Positions 7,560 to 15,610 of a DNA stretch of 37,490 bases are shown piece by piece. Each line of letters starts with the position of its first letter. Position 1 is the first letter of the stretch. The DNA comes from an uncultured Candidatus Melainabacteria bacterium (GTDB taxonomy: Bacteria > Cyanobacteriota > Vampirovibrionia > Gastranaerophilales > Gastranaerophilaceae). The stretch covers positions 1 through 37,490 of the forward strand of contig CAKUTL010000012.1 in assembly GCA_934692295.1 (NCBI GenBank). The letters are read 5' to 3'. The notes beneath the pieces are model-generated. The model did not search any database, was not told the DNA's origin, and was given only the letters and a program-made list of their open reading frames with translations. Both the position numbers and the translations under genes were made by a program.

Positions 7560-8390
7560 CTACATATCAAGAGCAATATCTAAAGTTGGAGCTTTTGCAA
7601 CAATTGCACTAGATGAAATTATATCAACTCCACATTCTGCAATCGCTCTAACTGTTTCAAGACGAACATTTCCACTTGCTTCAACAATTGCCTTGTGGTC
7701 AATAAGTTTAACGGCTGTTTTCATAGTTTCCAAGTCCATATTATCAAGCATAATAATATCTACACCCAAAGGAAGAGCTTCTTTCACTTGATCTAAGGTA
7801 TCACATTCTAATTCAACCTTGTGAGCGTGAGAAAGATTTGCTTTAACCATTTTAACAGCATTCGTAACAGAACCAGCAACTTGAATATGATTATCTTTTA
7901 TCATTGCACAATCTGACAAGTTAAATCTATGTAATGCTCCGCCGCCAACTTTTACAGAATATTTTTCAAAAGCTCTAAAATTTGGAGTTGTTTTTCTTGT
8001 ATCAACTATTTTACAAGGCAAATCACCAATAGCAGTTTGGTATTTATGTGTTTCTGTCGCAATTCCACTCATTCTTTGAATATAATTTAGAGAAACTCTT
8101 TCTCCCAACAACAAATATTTTCCTGGGCCAGTCAAAGTTGCAAGCACATCACCTTTTTTGATTTTATCACCGTCTTTAAATAATAATTCAACCTTAACTT
8201 TATCTGAAAGAATCTTAAAAACAGTTTTAAAAACTTCCAAGCCGCAAATAACACCTTCGCATCTTGAAACAAGAGAAGCTTCAAAAATCTTATCTTCACC
8301 TACAATACTTTCAGTCGTAACATCGCCAAATCCAATATCTTCCATCAATGCGTGTTTCACATGATCTTCAACATAAAAATTACTTAACAA
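7560..8390 (-). CDS. nadC: Nicotinate-nucleotide pyrophosphorylase (quinolinate phosphoribosyltransferase)
   Basis: Converts quinolinate and PRPP to nicotinic acid mononucleotide in de novo NAD synthesis. It is 276 aa, typical. Visible motifs: ERVSLNYIQRMSGIAT, DTRKTTPNFRAFEKYSVKVG, a GGALHRFNLSD segment and MIKDNHI (PRPP and quinolinate contacts), DIIMLDNMD and VEASGNVRLETV. The start overlaps the end of nadB by 11 nt, so the two are one operon and translationally coupled. nadA, which makes the quinolinate with NadB, is not in the window. Confidence 0.97.
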   Translation of the reverse strand: MLSNFYVEDHVKHALMEDIGFGDVTTESIVGEDKIFEASLVSRCEGVICGLEVFKTVFKILSDKVKVELLFKDGDKIKKGDVLATLTGPGKYLLLGERVSLNYIQRMSGIATETHKYQTAIGDLPCKIVDTRKTTPNFRAFEKYSVKVGGGALHRFNLSDCAMIKDNHIQVAGSVTNAVKMVKANLSHAHKVELECDTLDQVKEALPLGVDIIMLDNMDLETMKTAVKLIDHKAIVEASGNVRLETVRAIAECGVDIISSSAIVAKAPTLDIALDM

Positions 8391-9996
8391 AGCTCAATTC
8401 TCCTTCTTTTTTTGTAAGTGTACTGTGTTCACAAGTTTCATTTTTTTCTAAATAATCAACTCTGTAATGAGCACCACGAGATTCTTTTCTGCGTAGAGCT
8501 GATTCAATAATCAACTTCGCAACAATCAACATATCTCGAAGTTCATATTCATTTTGATTGAAACATTTACCTGTTCGATTAAATTTCAAAGAAATTTTGT
8601 TGATTTCTTCAAGTGCGGTTTTTAGGGTTTGTTCACTTCTAAAAATTCCAACATTTGCCCACATAATATCTTTAACTTTTGCTTTTAGGGCATCAATATC
8701 GCAACTTGATTTTTCAATATTTCCTTCATATTTTTCGATAACTTTTTGATAATCGCCGGATTTATCTTCAAGTTTTAAATCTGATTTTTTCAAGAAATCA
8801 GCCGTTTCATATGCACAAACAACGCATTCTAAAAGTGAATTACTTGCTAATCTGTTTCCTCCATGCAAACCAGTAGAAGAAACTTCTCCAATAGCGTACA
8901 AACCGTTGATTGTAGTTTCGCCTTTGAGATTAGTTTTAACTCCACCCATATAATAATGAGCTGCAGGAGCAACCGGAATTAAATCTTTTGTAATATCAAT
9001 ATTGTGTTCCATACATTTTTTTGCAATTGTAGGAAATCTTTTCATCAACTTTTCAGAACCAATTCCTGTAGCGTTCAAATAAACATTAGGTTCTCCGGTA
9101 TTGTTCATTTCACAATAAATTGAACGAGCAACAATATCACGAGGTGCAAGTTCACGTTTTTCATGATACTTGAACATAAACTCTGTTCCAAATTCATCAC
9201 ACAATTTTGCTCCTTCACCTCTTACAGCTTCACTTATTAAAAATCTATTATGATTTTTTTCATCATCAAAAGCCAAAGCAGTAGGATGGAATTGAACAAA
9301 TTCCATATCTTGCAAAATTGCACCCGCATTATACGCTAAAGCAAAACCATCACCTGTTGCACCAATTGGGTTTGTTGTGTATTTATAAATTTGTCCCAAT
9401 CCGCCAGTTGCAAGTATTAGAACTTTTGAATAAACAGCTTCGTATTTTTTTTTATCTTCATCAAATACAATTACACCATCGCACTCATTGTCTTTAACAA
9501 GTAATTCAACAGCCAAGGTATTTTCATAAATTTTTATATTTTTATTCTTTTTTACAGCTTCACATAAAGCAATTTCAATTTCTCTCCCCGTAGCATCTCC
9601 GCCAGAATGCAAAATTCTATTCACACTGTGTGCAGCTTCCTTTGTCAAAGTAAAATTACCATTTTCATCTCGGTCAAATTCAACACCAAAAGTCAATAAA
9701 TCTTTCACAACTTTATCAGAATTTTCGCTTATAAATTTTACCGTATTTAATTCACTCAAACCCGCACCAGCTTTCAATGTATCCGCTACATGAGATTCTA
9801 CAGAATCATTTTTATTACTTTTCAAAACCGCAACCATACCGCCTTGAGCATAATATGAATTACTTTCACCTAATTTAGATTTTGTAATTAACAAAATTCC
9901 GTTTGGTAAATCTAATTGTTGTTCCAATTTTAATGCGGAATATAGTCCTGCAATTCCGCTACCTATAACAACTGCTGAATATTTAGAATTTTTCAT
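8380..9996 (-). CDS. nadB: L-aspartate oxidase
   Basis: FAD enzyme oxidising L-aspartate to iminoaspartate, the first step of de novo NAD synthesis. It is 538 aa. The Rossmann FAD motif GSGIAGLYSALKL is at 12-24, followed by SNSYYAQGG, the active-site region EFVQFHPTAL, SEAVRGEGAKLCDEFG, the AHYYMGGVKTNL segment and LHGGNRLASNSLLE. The C-terminal helical domain ends in RGAHYRVDYLEK, usual for NadB and succinate dehydrogenase flavoproteins; the HPTAL context, lack of an iron-sulfur partner and adjacency to nadC point to NadB. AGGAT eight bases upstream fixes the start. It is divergent from the response regulator gene. Confidence 0.97.
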   Translation of the reverse strand: MKNSKYSAVVIGSGIAGLYSALKLEQQLDLPNGILLITKSKLGESNSYYAQGGMVAVLKSNKNDSVESHVADTLKAGAGLSELNTVKFISENSDKVVKDLLTFGVEFDRDENGNFTLTKEAAHSVNRILHSGGDATGREIEIALCEAVKKNKNIKIYENTLAVELLVKDNECDGVIVFDEDKKKYEAVYSKVLILATGGLGQIYKYTTNPIGATGDGFALAYNAGAILQDMEFVQFHPTALAFDDEKNHNRFLISEAVRGEGAKLCDEFGTEFMFKYHEKRELAPRDIVARSIYCEMNNTGEPNVYLNATGIGSEKLMKRFPTIAKKCMEHNIDITKDLIPVAPAAHYYMGGVKTNLKGETTINGLYAIGEVSSTGLHGGNRLASNSLLECVVCAYETADFLKKSDLKLEDKSGDYQKVIEKYEGNIEKSSCDIDALKAKVKDIMWANVGIFRSEQTLKTALEEINKISLKFNRTGKCFNQNEYELRDMLIVAKLIIESALRRKESRGAHYRVDYLEKNETCEHSTLTKKEGELSFVK

Positions 9997-10206
9997 AATA
10001 TATCCTATATGTGTTTACTTTTATATCTCGATAATTTTATAACAAACAGTCAATTTTAGCTAGTAAATTTAATTAAAAATAGAAATAAAATTTCAACACA
10101 AAAAAAACTCAAAATAATAATACCCCCACACAATACACACAAAACAGATACCATCAAACTCTCAAATCTATATAATATAAAAAAAGAAACCAAGGAGTAA
10201 AAATAA

Positions 10207-10875
10207 ATGATAAATTCTGCAATAAAAATACTTTTGGTTGAAGATCATAAACTTTTGAGAGTCGGACTGAAATCACTATTTGAAGAACAAGACGGACTAG
10301 AAGTTACATCCGAAGCACAATCAGGGAAAGATGCAATCGAAAAATTCAAAACAACCCACCCAGACGTAACACTTATGGATATCGGACTTCCTGACATTTC
10401 AGGAATTGAAGCAACAAAAAAAATTCTTGAATTAAACACCGATGCAAAAATTATAATTCTTACATCTCACCTGAGCGAACAAGAAGTTTTAGAAGCATTG
10501 GAATCTGGTGCTTGTGCCTATGTGATGAAGGATATAAATACCGATATTCTCAAAATGATTATCCAAACAATAAAAGATGGAGCAATGTGGATTGACCCAC
10601 TAGCAGTCCCCATTTTGAGGGATAAAAACAGAGGACTTGTCCCCCAACGCCAAATGTCTAGGGCAATGTTTAGAGAACAACACTCCAACTTAACCCAAAG
10701 AGAATACGAAGTTTTAAAACTCATAGTTGACGGAAAATCGAACAATGAAATTGCAGAAGAATTAACCATCTCTGCCCACACCGCAAAAGCTCACGTCTGC
10801 AACATAATCCAAAAGCTGCTCGTGGACGATAGAACACAAGCAGCGGTAAAAGCACTTAAAGAGGGGTTGGTTTAA
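10207..10875 (+). CDS. NarL/FixJ-type response regulator
   Basis: DNA-binding response regulator, 222 aa. The receiver domain spans 6-125 with acidic pocket Glu12/Asp13, phospho-acceptor Asp58 (LMDIGLPD), switch Thr86 (IILTSH) and Lys108 (VMKD). A linker of about 30 residues leads to a LuxR-type HTH (about 160-220: LTQREYEVLKLIVDGKSNNE, then IAEELTISAHTAKAHVCNII). AGGAG seven bases upstream supports the start. No histidine kinase is in the window, so the partner is unknown and it counts as an orphan here. The gene converges on a 101-aa unknown. The 200 nt upstream is unusually A- and C-rich on this strand and holds a TATAAT-like box at about 10171. Confidence 0.92.
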   Translation: MINSAIKILLVEDHKLLRVGLKSLFEEQDGLEVTSEAQSGKDAIEKFKTTHPDVTLMDIGLPDISGIEATKKILELNTDAKIIILTSHLSEQEVLEALESGACAYVMKDINTDILKMIIQTIKDGAMWIDPLAVPILRDKNRGLVPQRQMSRAMFREQHSNLTQREYEVLKLIVDGKSNNEIAEELTISAHTAKAHVCNIIQKLLVDDRTQAAVKALKEGLV

Positions 10876-10880
10876 ACAAG

Positions 10881-11186
10881 CTACGCAGCCTGTTCACTTC
10901 TTATAAATCTCAAAACATTGTTCGCTACAGACCTTTGTATGCCTTCTTCTGCGTCTTTCAAATACTCAAAAGCCATGAACAATGTTCTATTATTATCATA
11001 CCATCTCCGCATTTCATAACTAGCAAGCCTTTGTCTATAAATTTTTTCATTAGGCTTGTATCCAATATGGTACAATTCTTCAAGAATTTTTTTTGCATAA
11101 CGTGTTCTATCTATATCTTGTGCCAACTCTATCCGACTGATAACAATACAAACATCCGGCGACAATTCATACCAACGTTTTTGCAT
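10881..11186 (-). CDS. Hypothetical protein (101 aa)
   Basis: No family recognised. AGGAG at a good distance from the ATG supports it as a real gene. The protein is helical and charged, with many Arg, Tyr and Glu (YAKKILEELYHIGYKPNEKI, YEMRRWYDNNRTLFMAFEYL); no signal peptide, membrane helix or Cys pair. It ends five bases from the stop of the response regulator, transcribed toward it. It lies downstream of nusA on the same strand but the nusA terminator lies between, so it is probably a separate unit. Confidence 0.6.
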   Translation of the reverse strand: MQKRWYELSPDVCIVISRIELAQDIDRTRYAKKILEELYHIGYKPNEKIYRQRLASYEMRRWYDNNRTLFMAFEYLKDAEEGIQRSVANNVLRFIRSEQAA

Positions 11187-11292
11187 AAAAATCTCCTAAA
11201 TTTCAACTCCAGTATATCCCTTGTATATATATTATAAACTATTGTATTATTAATTAAAAGTCTAATCCTTAAGAATTAATACAATCCTTAAC

Positions 11293-11329
11293 AATAAAGC
11301 GAACAACTATTTGTGCTGTCCGCCTTATT
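11293..11329 (-). terminator. Predicted terminator of rimP-nusA
   Basis: 13-bp stem that is perfect only when read as minus-strand RNA, where two mismatches become G-U pairs (AATAAGGCGGACA against TGTTCGCTTTATT). This strand dependence supports selection for the minus-strand transcript. The U tract is weak. Confidence 0.65.
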
Positions 11330-11363
11330 ATTATTTACTATTTGAATTTGTCAGAGCGAAAAA

Positions 11364-12614
11364 CTATTCTTGTTCTTCAACCTCTTCTGAAATACCACCA
11401 TCTTGAACATCTTCTTCATCCAATGCTTGTTGATTCATTTCTTCTTGAATTTCTTCATCCAATTCGTTTGAATCAACTACAACATCTTCATCTTGAGCGT
11501 CTTGTGGTTCTTCATCGTATTCGTAGTTATTTACGTTTTGAGCTTCTGCCTGTTCCATTTGAGAAACTGATTTAATATCAATTTTCCAGTTTGTTAATTT
11601 GTGAGCAAGTCTAACATTTTGACCTTCACGACCGATAGCCAAACTCAATTGGTCATCCGGAACAACAACAAGAGCTTCATGAGCAGTTTCATCATCAGCC
11701 ATAATATCAACTGATACAACTCTCGCAGGAGATAAAGCGTTAACGATGTATTCTACAGGATCTTCTGAATATCTTACGATATCAATTTTTTCATTTTTCA
11801 ATTCACCAACGATAGTTTGAATTCTGCTACCTCTAGGTCCAATACAAGCACCAACTGAATCAACTTCTGGGTCATTTGACCATACTGCAATTTTTGTTCT
11901 GTATCCAGCTTCTCTTGAAATTGATTTAATTTCTACAATACCATCTTCAATTTCAGGAACTTCAAGTTCAAACAATTCTCTAACGATTTCTGGATGAGCG
12001 TGAGAAACAATAACTTGAGGTAATCTTGTAGTTTCTTTTACGTTAAGAACGAAAACTCTGATTCTGTTACCAGGTTTGTAATATTCTCCAGGGATTTGTT
12101 CTTTTCTTGGCATAACTGCATCAGTTTTACCAATATTTACGATAACGTTTCTTCTATCGTCAACTTTTTGAATAATACCAGTAATCAAAGTACCTTTCTT
12201 TTCCAAGAATTCGTTAAGAACAAGATTTCTTTCTGCTTCTCTGATTCTTTGAGTCAAAACTTGGTTAGCAGCTTGAGCAGCAATTCTACCGAATTGGTCT
12301 GGAGTAACTTCTAATTTAACTTCATCGCCCAATTCAACGTCTTCGTCGATTTCTTTTGCTTCTGCTAAAGAAATTTCGTTATCTTCATCTTCAACAGATT
12401 CAACAACAGTTTTGCCTTTAAAGATACCGATTTCACCAGATTGTTCATCCAAAAATGCTTCAACATTTTGAACTTCTTTCAATCTTAAATGTTTTTTGTA
12501 TGCTGCAACCATAGCGTCGCATAGAGAAGAAATAACAACATCTTTAGAAATGCCTTTTTCCTTTTCTAGTTCTTCAAAAACTTCATTTAAATTTCCTGCT
12601 CCAATTTTAATCAT
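11364..12614 (-). CDS. nusA: Transcription termination/antitermination factor NusA
   Basis: RNA polymerase-associated factor for pausing, termination and rRNA antitermination. It is 416 aa. Domains in order: N-terminal RNAP-binding domain (about 1-130), S1 domain (about 133-200, LITGIIQKVDDRRNVIVNIG), and two KH domains (about 205-345) with CIGPRGSRIQTIVGEL and IGREGQNVRLAHKL. The last ~60 residues are very acidic and Gln/Asn-rich, replacing the C-terminal repeats of the E. coli protein. It follows rimP by 29 nt. The ylxR and infB genes that usually follow are absent; a terminator and a small unknown gene come next. Confidence 0.96.
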   Translation of the reverse strand: MIKIGAGNLNEVFEELEKEKGISKDVVISSLCDAMVAAYKKHLRLKEVQNVEAFLDEQSGEIGIFKGKTVVESVEDEDNEISLAEAKEIDEDVELGDEVKLEVTPDQFGRIAAQAANQVLTQRIREAERNLVLNEFLEKKGTLITGIIQKVDDRRNVIVNIGKTDAVMPRKEQIPGEYYKPGNRIRVFVLNVKETTRLPQVIVSHAHPEIVRELFELEVPEIEDGIVEIKSISREAGYRTKIAVWSNDPEVDSVGACIGPRGSRIQTIVGELKNEKIDIVRYSEDPVEYIVNALSPARVVSVDIMADDETAHEALVVVPDDQLSLAIGREGQNVRLAHKLTNWKIDIKSVSQMEQAEAQNVNNYEYDEEPQDAQDEDVVVDSNELDEEIQEEMNQQALDEEDVQDGGISEEVEEQE

Positions 12615-12643
12615 TTTTTATTTTCCTTTCGTTATTAAAATAG

Positions 12644-13126
12644 CTAATCAATATACAATTTTGCTGACTGAATATTTTCCTTTGGAATTTGAAGTTCACA
12701 TCCATCATCAAAGCGGAAGAATGTCAAACCTTCATTGTAATCATAGTCAATAATTTCGCCCTTGAAGATTTTTTCTGTCTCCCCCAATAAAGGCTCTTTC
12801 AATTTCAAACTAATTCTTTTACCCTTGAAGATTATAAACTCTTTTTCAGATTTGAATTTTCTCTCTAACCCTGGAGAAGATACTTCAAGATAGTATTTAA
12901 CTGGGATTAACTCGTCCAAAAAACCTTCTAGACTACGAGTAACATTTTCGCAATCGTCAAGAGTAATACTACGATCTTTAGAATATAAATAAATTCTCAA
13001 AAACCATCTGTGATTTTCTTTTGAAAAATCAATTTCTATAGGAACTAAATTAAAACGCATAGCGGTATTTTCAATTAATGGAGTAATCGCTTCCAAAACC
13101 TCTAATCTGTTTACATCCTGCTTCAT
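12644..13126 (-). CDS. rimP: Ribosome maturation factor RimP
   Basis: Assists 30S subunit assembly. The conserved N-terminal domain shows EIDFSKENHRWFLRIYLYSK, then DRSITLDDCENVTRSLEGFL and the signature YYLEVSSPGLERKF. The C-terminal SH3-like domain ends in PKENIQSAKLYID. A GTG six codons upstream (13144) keeps the frame open. The ATG at 13126 is preferred because AGGAA lies seven bases before it, while the GTG has no ribosome site. That gives 160 aa, normal for the family. It is the first gene of rimP-nusA. Confidence 0.94.
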   Translation of the reverse strand: MKQDVNRLEVLEAITPLIENTAMRFNLVPIEIDFSKENHRWFLRIYLYSKDRSITLDDCENVTRSLEGFLDELIPVKYYLEVSSPGLERKFKSEKEFIIFKGKRISLKLKEPLLGETEKIFKGEIIDYDYNEGLTFFRFDDGCELQIPKENIQSAKLYID

Positions 13127-13183
13127 TTTATTCCTACCTTTCACGATTTAAAATAAATTTCTAAGAAAGAATACCATATTACC

Positions 13184-13216
13184 GAAAAAAAGAACGGGGT
13201 CTCCGTTCTTTTTTCG
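13184..13216 (-). terminator. Terminator of the coiled-coil gene
   Basis: 12-bp stem (AAAAAGAACGG region against CCGTTCTTTTT, loop GGTCT) followed on the minus strand by a run of T. It lies between the 13290 stop and the rimP start. Confidence 0.85.
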
Positions 13217-13289
13217 TTTTGCAATACTGCTTTTCTGACTATATTTTAATATACATAAAAGAATTTGTAAAGCCTTTGTAAATGTTTGG

Positions 13290-14927
13290 TTAAGATTGTT
13301 TTCTATGTTTTTCATATTCTTCTGCTGAAACTTCATTCATTCCAACATAATAAACTTTGTCTCCAGATGGTAATACGGTAGAACGAAGTTCTTCACCATT
13401 CTGACCTATTTCAGTAGCTTCACCGTTTAAGCATTCAAATTTTGCAAGTTTGTCACCTTGTTCTTTTTGTTTTTCTTTTAATTTATTTAACTTTTTATCA
13501 TCTGTTTTATTTCCAACTTTTGCTTCTCTATCTGCAATATCTTTAGTTGTCTTGTCATAATCCTCTTGTTCTTGTTTTTGAAGTTGTTCCAAACGAGATT
13601 CTTGAGTTTTGATTTCATTAGACAACGCATCATAATCTTGTTTTGCTTGCTTAGCTGAGTCTAAATCTTTTTCAGCCTTTTCTAATGCTTCTTCTTTGGT
13701 TTTTAAATCTTTTTCAGCTTCTTGATATTCAGTCTTAGATGTTTCTAATTCTTTTTGAGCCGTATCTAATTGTTCAGTTATTTTATCCAATTGTTCTTGA
13801 GCAGCCTCTTTATCTTTTGTAGCTTGATCAAGAGCAGTTTTAGCTTTTGCTTCTTGAGCTTTAGCTTTTTCTAATTTTGCTTGTGCCTTTGTCAATTTTG
13901 CTTGTGCAGCTGCTTTAGCTTCATCAGTTGTTGCACTATTCAATTCATTTTGTGCATTTGTTACATCATCTTGAGCAGCACTTGTTGCTTCTTGAGCTTT
14001 ATCGTATGCTTCAGAACATTTTGTTTCATTTTGAGTTGCAGCATCAAGTTGTTTTTGTTTTACATCTTTTGAAGTTGTTAATGATTTAACAGACTGTTCT
14101 TTCGTAGAAACAGCTTGTTTTTTATCTGAAACAGATTTTTCAGCTTTTGCCTTATCTGATGTTGCAGAAGTTACCGCAGATTGTTTTGAATCCACTTCAC
14201 CAGCTAATTTAGAAACGTTAGATTGTTCTGATTTAGCTCCTTCAATTGATTGTTTTAAAGATGCTGCATCATTTGCAGAGTTCATATTAGAAATTGCGGT
14301 ATTTGCACTAGAAGAAACTGCTGAACTTGTTGAGTGGCTACCACCAAATGAACCTAGAACAGAACCTAGTTGTTGAGTTGGATTTATACCAAAGATATTT
14401 CCAACTTGTTGAACCCCATTATAAATAGCTCCAACAGTATTTATTGTTCCGGCATCAATACCTAATTTTCCACCAATTTTGTTCAACATGCCCATTGCAC
14501 CAGTTTGGTTCATCCCAGCCATACCGTTCATATTGAACATTCCGGTAGCACCGGTCATTTGACCAAAACTGTAGTTTGAATATCCTTGAGATTGTAACCA
14601 AATTGATTCATTTTTTGCAGCAGTAGATTGTTTTGTTCCGTAATCGTTTCTTTCTGTGTCATAAGAACCTTGAGTAGTTCTCTTATTAACGTCTTGTAAT
14701 CTCTTAGAACTCATTCTTGCTGCACGAGAATCTAAATTGCCTTGTCCTGCAACAAATCTGGAATGTTTTTTAGGGGAAAGAGTAGCAGTTCTTGTTGCAC
14801 CTGCTGAACCTGATTGCAAATTTTGAGCAACTTGAGTACGTGAAGAACCCGCATTTTGATTGCTTTCGGTTCTTTGACCCAAAGGCTTTTTAAGATATAA
14901 GTTTTGTGATGAAATACTTAAACTCAT
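13290..14927 (-). CDS. Large coiled-coil protein (545 aa), possibly exported or surface-associated
   Basis: No family recognised. Three regions are visible. Residues 1-120 are Ser/Gln/Arg-rich and polar. Residues 125-200 are Gly/Met/Asn-rich and low-complexity (GMFNMNGMAGMNQTGAMGML, then GGKLGIDAGTINTVGAIYNG). Residues about 230-500 form a long heptad coiled coil of Ala, Lys, Glu, Gln and Asp with recurring Lys-Ala and Ala-Gln runs. The last 45 residues are more globular. There is no N-terminal signal peptide or membrane anchor, so any export would need a non-Sec route. A TGTTAACAAATGTAA box upstream resembles the boxes before the pilins. It is a single-gene unit with a strong terminator. Confidence 0.75.
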   Translation of the reverse strand: MSLSISSQNLYLKKPLGQRTESNQNAGSSRTQVAQNLQSGSAGATRTATLSPKKHSRFVAGQGNLDSRAARMSSKRLQDVNKRTTQGSYDTERNDYGTKQSTAAKNESIWLQSQGYSNYSFGQMTGATGMFNMNGMAGMNQTGAMGMLNKIGGKLGIDAGTINTVGAIYNGVQQVGNIFGINPTQQLGSVLGSFGGSHSTSSAVSSSANTAISNMNSANDAASLKQSIEGAKSEQSNVSKLAGEVDSKQSAVTSATSDKAKAEKSVSDKKQAVSTKEQSVKSLTTSKDVKQKQLDAATQNETKCSEAYDKAQEATSAAQDDVTNAQNELNSATTDEAKAAAQAKLTKAQAKLEKAKAQEAKAKTALDQATKDKEAAQEQLDKITEQLDTAQKELETSKTEYQEAEKDLKTKEEALEKAEKDLDSAKQAKQDYDALSNEIKTQESRLEQLQKQEQEDYDKTTKDIADREAKVGNKTDDKKLNKLKEKQKEQGDKLAKFECLNGEATEIGQNGEELRSTVLPSGDKVYYVGMNEVSAEEYEKHRKQS

Positions 14928-15000
14928 AATTAGCTCTCTTTTTTGCTCTCAAATATATAAAAACATCCCAAAAGGCTCGATTTCACATGCTCTCAGCTTT

Positions 15001-15016
15001 GTTACATTTGTTAACA
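15001..15016 (-). promoter_or_regulatory. TGTAA-type box upstream of the coiled-coil gene
   Basis: Minus-strand TGTTAACAAATGTAAC, about 75 nt before the start at 14927. It matches 12 of 15 positions of the TGTAACAAAATGTAA box of the pilin genes. A TATATA box follows about 40 nt downstream. Confidence 0.4.
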
Positions 15017-15230
15017 TGAAGAATTATTTGGATTTTTGGGGCAATAAGGAAATAGGGAACAGGGGAAGAAGGGAATAAGGTCTTTACGTAATTAATTCGT
15101 CATTCTGAGGGATAGACAGAAGAAAGGAAAATAAAACATTACAAATTTACCCGAAGAATCTCAAACTGAACACGTTCGGATAGAGATACTTCGCTACGCT
15201 CAGTATGACGAATGCGTTTAAGATTTATAA

Positions 15231-15375
15231 GGGGTTCGGGGCGTTGCCCCTGCTAACTCGAGCTATTTGGTCATTTGTGTTTTATAAATATTTTCCCTCG
15301 CCCTTTTTAAAGGGAGAGGGGTTGGGGTGAGGGTTTTAATTCTTTTTTCATCGAAATAAAAAAGAAAAAGTGAAC
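15231..15375 (-). repeat. Hairpin element copy 3, interrupted by a CCTCTCC unit
   Basis: On the minus strand it starts TGTTCAC and ends GAACCCC like the other copies. The middle (GTAGAACCGAAAAAGAA) is replaced by a CCTCACCCCAACCCCTCTCC palindromic unit, making it 145 bp. This is a nested insertion or replacement. Confidence 0.85.
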
Positions 15376-15575
15376 ATTATTAAATGTTGGGGTAAAAACC
15401 AAACCTACATTCTAGTGCGTTCGGAATGACAGTACAGATATAATAGCTTGTGTTTGGTCAGAGATTCTTCGGGTAAATTTGTAAAATATCTTACTAATTC
15501 AACAGCTTACCCCTCAGAATGATAGAGCCGAATGTCGGGCTTTCTGCCCCAACATCCACAACTAATTGTTATTTT

Positions 15576-15604
15576 TTGAAAAATAAAATTTTCCATGATA
15601 TTAT
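15576..15604 (+). promoter_or_regulatory. Predicted leaderless promoter of der
   Basis: TTGAAA (15576-15581), a 17-nt spacer and TATTAT (15599-15604) end six bases before the der ATG. There is no Shine-Dalgarno (the six bases are TGGGCT). Transcription should start at or near the start codon. Confidence 0.55.
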
Positions 15605-15610
15605 TGGGCT

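Larger units (their letters stand above)
14928..15610. repeat. Repeat block between the coiled-coil gene and der
   Basis: About 680 bp without a gene. From left: the coiled-coil gene's promoter region (to about 15020); GGAAATAGGG/AATAAGG spacer; TCATTCTGAGGG..CCCGAAGAATCTC unit (about 15100-15170); TCGCTACGCTCAGTATGACG unit (about 15190-15210); interrupted hairpin element copy 3; a second TTCTTCGGGTAAATTTG..CAGAATGA unit in reverse (about 15465-15525); then the der promoter. Confidence 0.75.
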
